Assembly: GCA_001931535.1 (NCBI GenBank)
Contig: CP016211.1
Location: 1,888,501-1,952,500, forward strand
Source of the DNA: Minicystis rosea
GTDB lineage: Bacteria; Myxococcota_A; Polyangia; Polyangiales; Polyangiaceae
Length of the DNA: 64,000 bases
Direction: 5' to 3'
Shown: in pieces, positions 16,088 through 25,482 of the stretch
Layout: every line of letters begins with the position of its first letter
How positions within the stretch are numbered: the stretch's first letter is position 1
Notes under the pieces: generated by a model
What the model was told of the DNA's origin: nothing
The model's input: the letters and a program-made list of their open reading frames with translations, nothing else
Databases searched by the model: none
Position numbers and translations under genes: made by a program

Positions 16088-17887
16088 GTGAACAAGAAAG
16101 CCTGCTGTAGCGCCCTCCTTCTCGGCTCGATCCTCCTCGCCGGCGCCGGCGCGCCGGCGCGCGCCGACGAGCTCAAGATCGATTGGGGCGGCAAGATCCA
16201 GAGCGATCTTCGCTTCCGCCTCCAGGATCAGACCGTCGGCCACTATTACGATCAGGCCACGCTCCCCGCCGGCGTCGAGCGCAACCAGAACCTGCTCTCG
16301 ATCAAGCTCAAGGCCTCTTACGGCAGCTTCGCGGGCGTCGCCAACATCGACATGTACCTGAACCCCGTCGGGGCTCAGATGAAGACGCTGAAGGGCTTCG
16401 ACGATCTCCAGAAGTACAACGCCACCGCGCCCTTCACCTTCGAGCCTCAAGCCCTCTACGTCGAAGGGAAGAACCTCGGCATCAAGGGCCTCGACCTGCG
16501 CATGGGCCAGCAGCTCGTGAGCTGGGGTGTGGCCGACCAGTTCAACCCCACGAACAACCTGAACTCGGACGACCTGCGCGATCCGCTCTTGTTCGGCAAG
16601 CAGGTGCCGAACTTCATGGTGAAGCTCGATTACTGGGTGACGAAGAGCTTCTCCATCTCCGGCGTCCTCGTCCCCGTGTTCCGCCCCGCGATGCTCCCGC
16701 GCTCGTCGGCGCTCGGCGCCGTCGACATCCAGCGCATGCCGTTCGCCGATCCCATCCTCCGGCACCGCATCGAGAGCGAGTTCGGTTATGCCGCGTCGCT
16801 CGGCTATCCCACGGTGATCAACAAGGTCACGCCCGTCCTCCCCGAGACGAGCGCGGAGAACATGCAGTTCGCCTATCGCCTGGCGGGCACCATCGGCGAG
16901 CAGGACATCGCGCTCAGCTATTACCTCGGTCGCACCGACTTCCCTCAGCCGTTCGCGAATCACACCTTCCAAAAGGACAAGCAGCAGTGTGATCCGAACA
17001 AGCCGACCAACTGCAACACCGGAACGCTGCGGACCAACGCGCTCCTCGGCTACCCGCGGATGCACGTCTTCGGCTTCAACATGAGCGGTGAGTTCAACCC
17101 GTTCAAGAAGATCTCCGAATCCATCCATGGCATCGGCTACCGCATCGAGGCCGCGGTGGTGGTCCCCAAGCGATCGACGATTCGGCTCACCCAGGACACG
17201 CTCACCGCGCTCTTCCAAGGCGCCGGCGAATACGATTACGACGGCGACGACAAGCCCGGCGGCGGCGACACGACCGTGATTCAGCCCACGCCGTTCCTCA
17301 AATGGACGCTGGGCCTCGATTACACGTTCGGATCGCACGTGTACGTCAACGCGATGTGGGTCCACGGCCTCGCCGACGAATACGGCGCCGGCGATTGGAT
17401 GCACGAAGGCTGGGTGGTCCGGCAGAGCGGCGTGGCCACGCCGGGTAACCCGAACGGTCCGGTGGTCGGCCCGCTCATCGGATCGATGTGCGTGAACAAC
17501 CGGCCCAAGAGCGGCGAGAAATGCGCCACGGAGACGCTCGCGCCCCGGCTCGGCGATTACCTGGTGCTCGGCGCCGACTTCAAATTCCTCGACGACGCCG
17601 GCCTCTTCCGCCTGTTCACCATTTGGTCCCTCTCGGGCGTCACGATGGAGAGCTGGCAATTCAACGAGGGCTCGACGACCGAAGGCAAGCGGGTCCGCAC
17701 CCATTACTCGCTCTTCACCAAAGAGGGCTTCAGCGCCTCGATTTACCCCGAGGTGGATTACAACTTCGGCAATGGTTTGGAGCTCGGCGCCGGCGCGCTG
17801 ATCCTTCTCGGGAAGTCGTACACCAAGTTCGGCGACCCGGCGTCCGGCGGGTCCATCGCCTTCACCCGCGCCCGCTACAGCTTCTGA
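16088..17887 (+). CDS. DUF1302-type outer membrane beta-barrel protein
   Basis: 599 residues from GTG 16088; TTG 16082 is a possible alternative adding two residues. A signal peptide (VNKKACCSALLLGSILLAGA…ARA) is followed by a long beta-rich sequence. The LRMGQQLVSWGVADQFNPTN and LNSDDLRDPLLFG segments are characteristic of the DUF1302 family. The protein ends in a Phe (RARYSF), the usual C-terminal signature for outer-membrane barrel insertion. DUF1302 proteins commonly occur with MMPL exporters and LolA-like or DUF1329 partners, as here, so it is probably the outer-membrane exit of the same export route. Confidence 0.85.
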   Translation: MNKKACCSALLLGSILLAGAGAPARADELKIDWGGKIQSDLRFRLQDQTVGHYYDQATLPAGVERNQNLLSIKLKASYGSFAGVANIDMYLNPVGAQMKTLKGFDDLQKYNATAPFTFEPQALYVEGKNLGIKGLDLRMGQQLVSWGVADQFNPTNNLNSDDLRDPLLFGKQVPNFMVKLDYWVTKSFSISGVLVPVFRPAMLPRSSALGAVDIQRMPFADPILRHRIESEFGYAASLGYPTVINKVTPVLPETSAENMQFAYRLAGTIGEQDIALSYYLGRTDFPQPFANHTFQKDKQQCDPNKPTNCNTGTLRTNALLGYPRMHVFGFNMSGEFNPFKKISESIHGIGYRIEAAVVVPKRSTIRLTQDTLTALFQGAGEYDYDGDDKPGGGDTTVIQPTPFLKWTLGLDYTFGSHVYVNAMWVHGLADEYGAGDWMHEGWVVRQSGVATPGNPNGPVVGPLIGSMCVNNRPKSGEKCATETLAPRLGDYLVLGADFKFLDDAGLFRLFTIWSLSGVTMESWQFNEGSTTEGKRVRTHYSLFTKEGFSASIYPEVDYNFGNGLELGAGALILLGKSYTKFGDPASGGSIAFTRARYSF

Positions 17888-18143
17888 TCCATCTGGAGAG
17901 GTCCGCGGCGCTCTGCGTTGCGGGCCTTCTCGCGCGGCGAGGCTCGATGGGCCTCACGCGGTCCCATGGAAGCGCGGCTCATTGCCGCATCGAAGGGCGC
18001 GGGGGAGCCGCGCCGAAGCCCCACACGTAAAACGGATGCCGGCGCTCGTGCCCTCGCCGCGCGACTTTCGACGGGCACGGGGGGCCTCCTTAAGCGATTC
18101 CCTGTACGGGGCGTAGGCGAACGTGTAACTTCGCCGCGAAACG

Positions 18144-21100
18144 ATGGATCCTCGGGAGATGGAAACGCTGATCCAGCGCCTCGTGGCGAACCCGCACGAC
18201 GAGGAGGCGCTGGCCTATGCCCACCGCGCTGGGACGGTCGACCCGCGCTCGTACGCCGTCCTGCTGGAGAAGGTCGGGCAGGCGACGACGGACACTGCCT
18301 ATGCCGCGCACTGGCTCAGCGAGGCGGCGAACGTCTGGTCCACGACCATCGGCGACGCGCACCACGCCGCGCGTACGCTCATGGCCGCGCTGGAGAAGGA
18401 TCCGACCGCGCGCACCGCGGCCGATCGCTTGGCGCAGCTCTACCGCGAGAAGGGCGACGTCAAGGCGCTCGTCGCGCTCCTCGAGCGGCTCGTGAAATCG
18501 ACCGCGCCGCTCATCAACGAGCGGCCCGAGGTGCGCGCTCAGCTCCTCGCGATGTACGAGGAGCTCGGTCGCCTGTGGAGCGGTGAGCCGCTCGCGCGGC
18601 CCGAGCGCGCGCTGGAGAACTGGCGCCGCCTGGCGGAGCTCGATCCCACGAACGTCTACGCCATCTACGCCGCGCGGGAGCTGCTCAAGCAGGGGCAACA
18701 ATGGGCGGACGCGGTCCAATACTTCGGCATGGAGCAGGCGATCGTCGACGATCCCGATCGCAAGCTCGCCCTCTATCGCGACGAGGCCGACGTCCGCCGC
18801 CGCGCCGGTGATCACGCGGGCGCCACGCAGGCGCTCCGCAACGCGCGCGCCGTTCATCCCGACGACGTGACGCTGAAGCAGGAGCTCGGCGTCGCCATCA
18901 ACGGGCGCATCGACGCGGGCGAGAACGTGCCCGCTGCGGAGCGCGAGGAGTCGGCGCAGCTCTTCGTGTCGCTCGCCGAGACGTACGACGGCGACTACGG
19001 CATCAGCTATTCGGTGTCGGCGCTGAAGGCCCAGCCCGGGAACGATCGCGCCATGCAGCTCGCCGATTACTACGCGGGCCTGCTCAATCGGACGGCGGAG
19101 ATCGGCCCGCAATACGCGGCGTATCTCGAGGCAAACCCGAACGGCTTCCTGGCCGAGGTCGCGCGCGCCAAGGTCGGCAATGCGCGCCCGCCGGCGCCGC
19201 CCGCGCCCGCTCCGGCGGCGGTGCCTGCACCCGCGCCCTCTGCACCGGCGGCAGAGCCTTCGGCACCGCAAGCCGCACAGCCCGCGCCGCAAGCCGTGCA
19301 GCCGGCGCCGCAGGCCGCGCCTCAACCTGCTGCGGCGCCCACATTCGAGGGGCGTCCCTCGCAGCCTTCGCAGCAGCCTCCCGTATCCGGCGGCGGCGCG
19401 GCGGCCGCGTTCGGCGAGCTCGCCGCGGCCACGCCGCCGGCCGGCGCCGATCTCAACTCGCTCCTCGAAGAGGCCGCGTCCGAAGCGCAGAAGGGGCGCA
19501 AGCCGCAGGCGTACGCGAAGTATCGCGACGCCCTCAAGTTCGACGCCGCGCACCCCGAGGCGCTCTCTTGGGTCGAGGATTACCTGCGCCAAAAGCGCAT
19601 GTACACCGATCTGCGTGACGTGCTCCTCGCGGCCGCGCGCGCGCCCAGCGTCTCCGCCGACACGAAGAAGGCGCAGCTCCGTGACGTGGCCGGCATCTGC
19701 GAGTCGCAGCTCCGCGACATCGAGACCGCCATCCAAGCGTGGAAGCAGGTCTGTCAGATCGATCGCGCCGACGAGCAGGCGCGCGAGCAGCTCCGCCGCT
19801 TGCTGGAGAAGGGCGGCCGTTGGGACGACCTCGGCATGCTCCTCGAACAGGAGGCGATGAGCACGCCCGACGTCGAGCAGAAGATCGCCCTCGAAAAGAA
19901 GCTCGCCGCGCTCCACGAGACCAAGCGCAAGGATCCCGCGGCCGCCGCCGAGGCGTGGGCGCGTATCGCCAACCTCTCGCCGCAGGACGAGACCGCGATC
20001 CAGACCTCGGTCAAGCTCTACGAGAAGGCCGAGCGCTTCGATCTCGCGGCGCAGGTCCTCGGCGACACCGTGAACGGCGTCGACGACAAGGAGACGCGCG
20101 CGGCGCTCCTTTCGAAGCTCGGTGAGCTTCGCCTGAAGACCAACGATCCCGCCGGCGCCGGCGACGCGTACGCCGAGGCCGCCGAGGCGATCGAGCAGCC
20201 CAAGCTCTGGGAGCAGGCCGAGAAGGCCTACGTCACCGCCGGTCGCTTCGCCGAGGCCGCGTCCGCGGTCGAGCGTCGCGCCGAGTCGGCCGACGGCAAG
20301 CAGAAGGCCGCGCTCTTCGCGCAGGCCGCCGATCTGCTCCTCAAGTCGGACGACGTCGGCGCCGCGATCACCAAGCTCGAGCAGGCGTCGGAGATCGATC
20401 CCACGAACGACGGCTACGCGCAGGCCCTCGAGGAGCAGTATCGCAAGGAGACCCGCGAGCCCGATCTCGTGCGCTTCCTCATCTCGCGCGCGGAGAAGCT
20501 CCCCGACGCGGCTCGCCGCGTGGCCCTGCGCAAGGCCGCGGCCGAGCTGCAGCGCACCCTCGGTGATCGCGAGGGCGCGCGTGAGAGCCTCGTCCTCGTG
20601 CTCGCCGACGGCGACGATCCCGAGGCGCTCTCGAAGCTCGTCGACGACGCCATCGAGCGCGGCGATCATCAGGAGGCCGTCGACTTCCTCCGCCGCCTCG
20701 GCCAGAAGGCCACGACGCCCGAGCAGAAGGTGGGCATCGCCCTGCGCGAGGCCGGCATGCTCGTCGACAAGCTCGACGATCTCGACAGCGCCCTCGAACG
20801 TTACGAAGGCATCCTCAAGGATCTCGATCCGAAGAGCCGCGCCGCGCTCTCGGCCATCGCTTCCATCCACGAGAAGCGGGGCAACGACAAGGGTGTCGCC
20901 GAAGCGCTGGAGCGCGAGATCCCGCTCGCCGAAGGCGAAGAGAAGGTCGAGCTCGCGCAGCGCCTCGCCCAGCTCTACGAAGGCCCGCTCGCCGATCCCC
21001 GCGGCGGCATCCGCGCTCTCTCGATCGTCCACGCGGCCGATCCCGAAGACTTCGACGCCATCGCTCGCCTCCAGAAGCTCGCGGAGGAGGTCGGTGATTT

Positions 21101-23579
21101 CGAGCGCGTCGCGGCGCTCATGACGACCCTCATCGAGGTCGAGGGCGATGAGGAAGAGGCTTCGCGCATGACCGTGCGCCTGGCCGAGATCCTCGCCGAC
21201 AAGCTCCAGCGCGGCGACGAGGCGCTCGCCGCGTTGGAGAAGCTCGCCGACGGCGGCGATCAGCCCACGCGCGACGCCTACGTCGCCCTCGGCGATCGCC
21301 TCGGTTGGAAGGGGATCGTCGCCACCAAGCTCGTGACGTGGAACGAGTCGACCTCGGGCGCAGGCCGCAACGAGGCGCTCCGCTCCGCGTTCCAGCGCTT
21401 CCTCGAGATCGGCCGCGATCAGGACGCCGCGCGCGTCGCCATGGAGATCGCGCGCGGTCGCGGCGCCGATCACGAGCTCGCCGAGAAGCTCGAGGAGATC
21501 GCGGCCCGCCTGCGCGATCTCGACGCCCTCAGCGTCGCGCACGATCTCCTGGCCAAGGAGCTCTCCGGCCCGGCCCGCTCGGCCGAGCTGGTGCGCCAGG
21601 CCGAGGTCCAGGTCGCGGCCGGCATCGATCCGCTCGAGGCCATGCAGCACGGTGAATCCGGCCTCACCAACGTGCCCCCCGGTGATGTCGAGCCGCTCCT
21701 CGGCCGCCTCGCCGCGCTCACCCAGGCGCCCGGCCACGTCATCGATCTGTACGAGCGCCAGGTCGGCCGTTGTCGTGCTCCCGCCGATCGTCTCACGGCC
21801 CTCGCGCGCGCCGCACAGATCGCGGCCGAGCGCGGCGCCACCGAGCGCGCCAAGAGCTTCTTCGAGCTCGCCCTCGGCGGCGGCGTGCAGGAAGACACCA
21901 TCGCGGCGCTCGAGACCGCGGCCCGCACCGGCGACGAGACGGCCCAGAGCGGCGTCGCCCTCCGCACCATGCTCGCCGAGGCGCTCGCCGCCGGCGGCCA
22001 GGGCTCACGCGACGGCGGCCGCACGCGCGGCGCGCTCCTCCGCCGCGCGGCCACCATCGCGCAGCGCGACCTCAACGACATCGACAAGGCCTTCGGCTGG
22101 CTCGGCGACGCGCTCATCACGCACGTCGACGACGCTTCGCTCGACGCGCTCGAGACGCTCGGTCGCGAGGTCAACGCCGTCGCCCGCATCGAGGCCACGT
22201 TGAGCCGCGCCCTCGAAGAGGTCTTCGACGGCCCGCTCGTTCGCAAGCTCCTCCAGCGCCGCGCCCGTCTGCGCCGCGACGTCACCGGCGATCAGAAGGG
22301 TGCCGCCGTCGATCTGAAGAAGCTCCACGACCTGTCCCCCTCGGATCAGGACGTGATGAACGAGCTCTCGAACCTCCTCCTCACCCTCGGCGATCACCGC
22401 GGGATGATCCAGCTCTACGAGGATCAGATCCTCCGCGGCCGCGATCCCAACGTGCGCGCCGATCTCGCCCGCAAGGTCGCGCGTCTGTGGGAGGAGGAGC
22501 TCTCCGACGCGCGCGAAGCCGCCGACGCTTGGCGCCGCGTCCTGCGCATGAAGGCCGGCGACGCCGAGGCCACCGCCGGCCTCGATCGCGCCAAGGCCGG
22601 CAAGCTCAAGCGCCCCGCGCCCAAGTCTGCATCTGCCGCGCCGTCGCTCTCCATGCCGCCGGCTGCGCCCTCGCTTCCGCCGGCCGCACCGTCGCTGCCC
22701 CCCGCAGCGCCCTCGCTTCCGCCGGCTGCACCGTCGCTGCCCCCCGCAGCGCCCTCGCTGCCGCCCGCGGTCTCGCTCTCCACGCCGCCGGCTGCGCCTT
22801 CCGCGCCGCCGCCCGCCGTGGCCCCGGCGATCGTTGGAGCTCAAACGATCTCCGCGCCCCCGGTCGTTGGAGCTCAAACGATCTCCGCCGATCCCACTCC
22901 GGCAGTCGTCGCGCCCGAGGCCGGCAGCGCCGGTGTGATTGCCGCCGCGGACGTCGAGGACGCGGAGCGCACCGCCGACGAGCTGCCGCCCGGTTTCGTG
23001 GCGGAGCCGACCCCGCACGACGCCGCGCCCCCCGTGGCTGCACCCGTCGAGGCGCCCGCGCTCATCGCGGCTCCCGCCCCCGTCGCGCCGCCTCCGGTGG
23101 CCGAGCCCGCGCCCGTTGCTCCCATGGAGGCCCCGATCTCGGAGCCCGTGGCCGCAGCACCCGCACCCGTCGCCGAGCACCTCAACGGCTCGTCGGCATA
23201 TCCGGACGCGCACGCCGCCACGCCGCTCGCGGCTCCGGTGGCTGCGCTCACCGACGTGGCCGCGCAGCCGATCGAGCAAGCTCCCGCCGAGCAGCCCGCG
23301 CACGACCAGGCCCAGTACGCGCAGGCCGGCTACGAGCAGGCCCAGTACGCGGCGGCCCAGCCGGCCTATGACACCGAGCAGTACGCGCAGCTCGTCGCGT
23401 ACTACGAAGGTCAGGGCTACGACTCGGCGACCGCGGCGCAGTACGCCGCCTACTACGTCCAGCAGAGCCAACAGCAGGCCGCGCAGCCGGCCGACGCCGA
23501 GCACGCCGTAATCAGCGCCGACGAAGTGGCCGAGGTCGACGACGCCGAGCTGATCGACGACGACAAGCCCGCTCCGTGA
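18144..23579 (+). CDS. Giant TPR-repeat protein with low-complexity C-terminus
   Basis: 1811 residues. From about residue 1 to 1500 it consists of helical TPR-like repeats (for example YAIYAARELLKQGQQWADAV and AEAWARIANLSPQDETAI), interrupted near 350-430 by a Pro/Ala/Gln linker. The last 300 residues are disordered: heptads of PPAAPSL from a 42-bp DNA repeat (22665-22760), two IVGAQTI motifs encoded by the dispersed palindrome, Ala/Pro-rich sequence, a Gln/Tyr-rich stretch and an acidic end. No signal peptide, so cytoplasmic; a scaffold role is likely. Its stop overlaps the next start by GTGA, coupling it to the LD-carboxypeptidase. Confidence 0.85.
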   Translation: MDPREMETLIQRLVANPHDEEALAYAHRAGTVDPRSYAVLLEKVGQATTDTAYAAHWLSEAANVWSTTIGDAHHAARTLMAALEKDPTARTAADRLAQLYREKGDVKALVALLERLVKSTAPLINERPEVRAQLLAMYEELGRLWSGEPLARPERALENWRRLAELDPTNVYAIYAARELLKQGQQWADAVQYFGMEQAIVDDPDRKLALYRDEADVRRRAGDHAGATQALRNARAVHPDDVTLKQELGVAINGRIDAGENVPAAEREESAQLFVSLAETYDGDYGISYSVSALKAQPGNDRAMQLADYYAGLLNRTAEIGPQYAAYLEANPNGFLAEVARAKVGNARPPAPPAPAPAAVPAPAPSAPAAEPSAPQAAQPAPQAVQPAPQAAPQPAAAPTFEGRPSQPSQQPPVSGGGAAAAFGELAAATPPAGADLNSLLEEAASEAQKGRKPQAYAKYRDALKFDAAHPEALSWVEDYLRQKRMYTDLRDVLLAAARAPSVSADTKKAQLRDVAGICESQLRDIETAIQAWKQVCQIDRADEQAREQLRRLLEKGGRWDDLGMLLEQEAMSTPDVEQKIALEKKLAALHETKRKDPAAAAEAWARIANLSPQDETAIQTSVKLYEKAERFDLAAQVLGDTVNGVDDKETRAALLSKLGELRLKTNDPAGAGDAYAEAAEAIEQPKLWEQAEKAYVTAGRFAEAASAVERRAESADGKQKAALFAQAADLLLKSDDVGAAITKLEQASEIDPTNDGYAQALEEQYRKETREPDLVRFLISRAEKLPDAARRVALRKAAAELQRTLGDREGARESLVLVLADGDDPEALSKLVDDAIERGDHQEAVDFLRRLGQKATTPEQKVGIALREAGMLVDKLDDLDSALERYEGILKDLDPKSRAALSAIASIHEKRGNDKGVAEALEREIPLAEGEEKVELAQRLAQLYEGPLADPRGGIRALSIVHAADPEDFDAIARLQKLAEEVGDFERVAALMTTLIEVEGDEEEASRMTVRLAEILADKLQRGDEALAALEKLADGGDQPTRDAYVALGDRLGWKGIVATKLVTWNESTSGAGRNEALRSAFQRFLEIGRDQDAARVAMEIARGRGADHELAEKLEEIAARLRDLDALSVAHDLLAKELSGPARSAELVRQAEVQVAAGIDPLEAMQHGESGLTNVPPGDVEPLLGRLAALTQAPGHVIDLYERQVGRCRAPADRLTALARAAQIAAERGATERAKSFFELALGGGVQEDTIAALETAARTGDETAQSGVALRTMLAEALAAGGQGSRDGGRTRGALLRRAATIAQRDLNDIDKAFGWLGDALITHVDDASLDALETLGREVNAVARIEATLSRALEEVFDGPLVRKLLQRRARLRRDVTGDQKGAAVDLKKLHDLSPSDQDVMNELSNLLLTLGDHRGMIQLYEDQILRGRDPNVRADLARKVARLWEEELSDAREAADAWRRVLRMKAGDAEATAGLDRAKAGKLKRPAPKSASAAPSLSMPPAAPSLPPAAPSLPPAAPSLPPAAPSLPPAAPSLPPAVSLSTPPAAPSAPPPAVAPAIVGAQTISAPPVVGAQTISADPTPAVVAPEAGSAGVIAAADVEDAERTADELPPGFVAEPTPHDAAPPVAAPVEAPALIAAPAPVAPPPVAEPAPVAPMEAPISEPVAAAPAPVAEHLNGSSAYPDAHAATPLAAPVAALTDVAAQPIEQAPAEQPAHDQAQYAQAGYEQAQYAAAQPAYDTEQYAQLVAYYEGQGYDSATAAQYAAYYVQQSQQQAAQPADAEHAVISADEVAEVDDAELIDDDKPAP
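22665..22760 (+). repeat. 42-bp tandem repeat in the TPR gene (about 2.3 copies)
   Basis: Units start at 22665, 22707 and 22749 (partial). The first two differ at a single position (CGGCCGCACC against CGGCTGCACC). Each unit encodes two PPAAPSL heptads. The near identity at DNA level implies recent slippage or conversion and makes copy-number variation between strains likely. Confidence 0.8.
22830..22855 (+). repeat. Dispersed palindromic repeat, copy B
   Basis: ATCGTTGGAGCTCAAACGAT is a 20-bp near-perfect palindrome centred on AGCT; only one opposed pair mismatches. It is followed by CTCCGC, identical in copy C. It is read in frame as IVGAQTI within the disordered tail of the TPR protein. 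Confidence 0.7.
22863..22888 (+). repeat. Dispersed palindromic repeat, copy C
   Basis: This copy is identical to copy B over 25 bases (TCGTTGGAGCTCAAACGATC plus TCCGC), shifted by 33 bases and in the same reading frame (VVGAQTI). The pair forms a short direct repeat of a palindrome inside a coding sequence. Confidence 0.7.
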
Positions 23580-24466
23580 TTCTCCCCCCCGCGCTCCGGC
23601 GCGGCGACGTCATTGCCGTCGTCGCGCCTGCCAGCCCCTTCGAGCGCTCCCTCGCTTGGGTCGGCCTCGGCTTCCTCGCCCAGCGTTATCGCGTCCGCGT
23701 CTCTCCCGGCATCTTCGCGCGCACCGGCTACCTCGCCGGCGACGACGATCGCCGCCGCGACGAGCTCGTCGGCGCGCTCACCGATCCCGAGGTGCGCGCC
23801 GTGCTCGCGGTCCGCGGCGGTTACGGCGCCTCACGCTTCGTCCACACCATCGACTGGAGCGTGCTCGCCGAGAAGCCTCGTTGGATCATCGGCTTCTCCG
23901 ACATCACCGCGCTCCACGTCGAAGCGGCCCGCGTCGGCGTCGCCTCGATTCACGGCCCCAACCTCACGGCCTTCGGTCGCGCCGACATGGCCGCACGCGC
24001 CTCGTTCCTGCGCATCATCGAGAATCCCGAGCAGGAGATCGTCTATCGCGATCTCGGCGTGATCCACGAAGGCACCGCCGAGGGCCCTCTCTACGGCGGC
24101 AACCTCGCCCTCCTCCAAGCCTGCGCCGCCGCCGGCCGCCTCGTGGTCCCCGAAGGCGCGATCCTCTTGATCGAGGACGTCACCGAGCGTCCGTATCGCA
24201 TCGATCGCATGCTCGCGACGCTCATCGCCGGCGGCCATTTCTCCCGCATCTCCGCGGTCGTCGTCGGCGACTTCACCCAATGCGATCCCGGCCCCGACGG
24301 CGTCACCGTCGACCAAGTCATCGATCATCACCTCGGCCGCCTCGGCGTCCCCGTCGTCCGCGGCGTCCCAGTCGGTCACGGTGACCGCAACGATCCCGTC
24401 GTCCTCGGCGGCCGCGCCCGTGTCGTCGCGCAGGGCAGGGCAGGCACCGTGACCCTCGGCGGCTGA
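23576..24466 (+). CDS. S66-family LD-carboxypeptidase (LdcA/MccF-like)
   Basis: 296 residues. Serine peptidase of family S66, which removes the terminal D-Ala from murein tetrapeptides during cell-wall recycling, or cleaves related amide-linked compounds (MccF). The catalytic triad can be placed: Ser108 in GFSDIT, Glu200 in LLIEDV and His268 in PVGHGD, with RGGYGASR and HGPNLT as further signatures. The start is GTG overlapping the TPR stop (GTGA), so expression is coupled to the TPR gene. There is no signal peptide, consistent with a cytoplasmic recycling enzyme. Length is usual for the family. Confidence 0.9.
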   Translation: MILPPALRRGDVIAVVAPASPFERSLAWVGLGFLAQRYRVRVSPGIFARTGYLAGDDDRRRDELVGALTDPEVRAVLAVRGGYGASRFVHTIDWSVLAEKPRWIIGFSDITALHVEAARVGVASIHGPNLTAFGRADMAARASFLRIIENPEQEIVYRDLGVIHEGTAEGPLYGGNLALLQACAAAGRLVVPEGAILLIEDVTERPYRIDRMLATLIAGGHFSRISAVVVGDFTQCDPGPDGVTVDQVIDHHLGRLGVPVVRGVPVGHGDRNDPVVLGGRARVVAQGRAGTVTLGG

Positions 24467-24484
24467 GCCCTTTGCTCGCCGCCC

Positions 24485-25282
24485 CTACCGCGGAATGGGC
24501 CGCGCGAGCACCTCCATGCACATGTAGTATCGCTCGCTGATACCGTATTTCACCGCGCGAAAGCCGTGCTCCTCCAAGAGCGCATAAAGCCGCTTTCGCC
24601 CGAAGTTGTGGAGATGCTCGAGCTCGCCCCAATAGGGGTTTTGCCCCATCTCGTCGAGCCGCTTCCAAACGAAGCTGTCGGCGTTGGGCATCGAGACGAA
24701 GAGCAGCCCATCCCCCGCGATGATCTGGCGCGCATGGGTGAGCGCGGTCTTGGGAAAGGGGATGTGCTCGAGCACGTCCGCCATGGAGATCACCGTCATC
24801 TTCTCGGCAGGATTGAAATCGGTGAGCTCGAGCGCGTGCGCCTCGATGCCGTAGCGATTCATCAGCTCGACGTTCTCTTTGCGCATGTCGAGCCCCACCG
24901 GGTCGAACCCGTACTCGCCCGCCGTCGCGAGGAGCGCCCCGTTGCCGAAGCCCACGTCGAGCCAGCGCCCGCGCCCCTCGCCGATCACGGCGGTCACCTT
25001 CTCCACCATCCGCGCCGAGACCGCGCGCGATCCGTACAAGTCCCAACCCGGCCGCTGATTCGGCATCACGCTCGCGAAGATCGCCGACAGCGCCGGATCG
25101 CTCAGGTAGCCGTCGACGAACACGTGCGCGCACGAAAGACAGCGCATCCAGCGGATCTGGGGCGGGATCTCCGGCTTGTAGAGCGGGTGGTGCCGGCAGT
25201 CCCCGATCTTCTCCTCGACGAAGCTTTCGGCCTCGCAGAGCGGGCAACGTCGATACGGAATCCGCGCCTCGTGGGGCTCCAT
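24485..25282 (-). CDS. Class I SAM-dependent methyltransferase with N-terminal zinc ribbon
   Basis: 265 residues from ATG 25282; a longer frame from 25327 would add an Arg/Pro-rich leader. Cys13/Cys16 (RCPLC) and Cys48/Cys51 (RCLSC) form a likely zinc ribbon. The Rossmann methyltransferase follows: motif I WLDVGFGNGALLA near 107-119, an acidic residue in PVGLDMR, and VISMADVLEHIPFP as the motif IV region. This architecture is common in methyltransferases acting on sugars or small molecules. Target unknown. It is convergent with the LD-carboxypeptidase and divergent from the kinase gene. Confidence 0.82.
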   Translation of the reverse strand: MEPHEARIPYRRCPLCEAESFVEEKIGDCRHHPLYKPEIPPQIRWMRCLSCAHVFVDGYLSDPALSAIFASVMPNQRPGWDLYGSRAVSARMVEKVTAVIGEGRGRWLDVGFGNGALLATAGEYGFDPVGLDMRKENVELMNRYGIEAHALELTDFNPAEKMTVISMADVLEHIPFPKTALTHARQIIAGDGLLFVSMPNADSFVWKRLDEMGQNPYWGELEHLHNFGRKRLYALLEEHGFRAVKYGISERYYMCMEVLARPIPR

Positions 25283-25482
25283 GATCGCCGAGCCTAGCCC
25301 AAAACGCCCGCGCGGCGGGCCACGCAAACGGTGGCCGGCCTCGCCGCGTTCGGCCCTGCGCCGCCAATCTCGGCGACCGCCGAGCGAAATCGCGCGGCGC
25401 CTGTCACGGCGCTGTAACCGGCACCGGCGGAGAGCACGCCCATTTCGACGGCAATCGTGGCCGAGGCGACACGCTTCGGAGT

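Noticed and set aside
15947..17704. 585-residue minus-strand frame
   Set aside because: It is antisense to the outer-membrane barrel gene, which has a signal peptide and C-terminal Phe.
18090..21737. 1215-residue open frame on the minus strand
   Set aside because: It is the antisense shadow of the TPR gene; long antisense frames arise from high GC at third positions, and its product is Arg/Leu/Glu/Ala repeats without family motifs.
22665..22888. CRISPR-like repeat array
   Set aside because: The repeats are in-frame coding repeats with no unique spacers of regular length and no cas genes.
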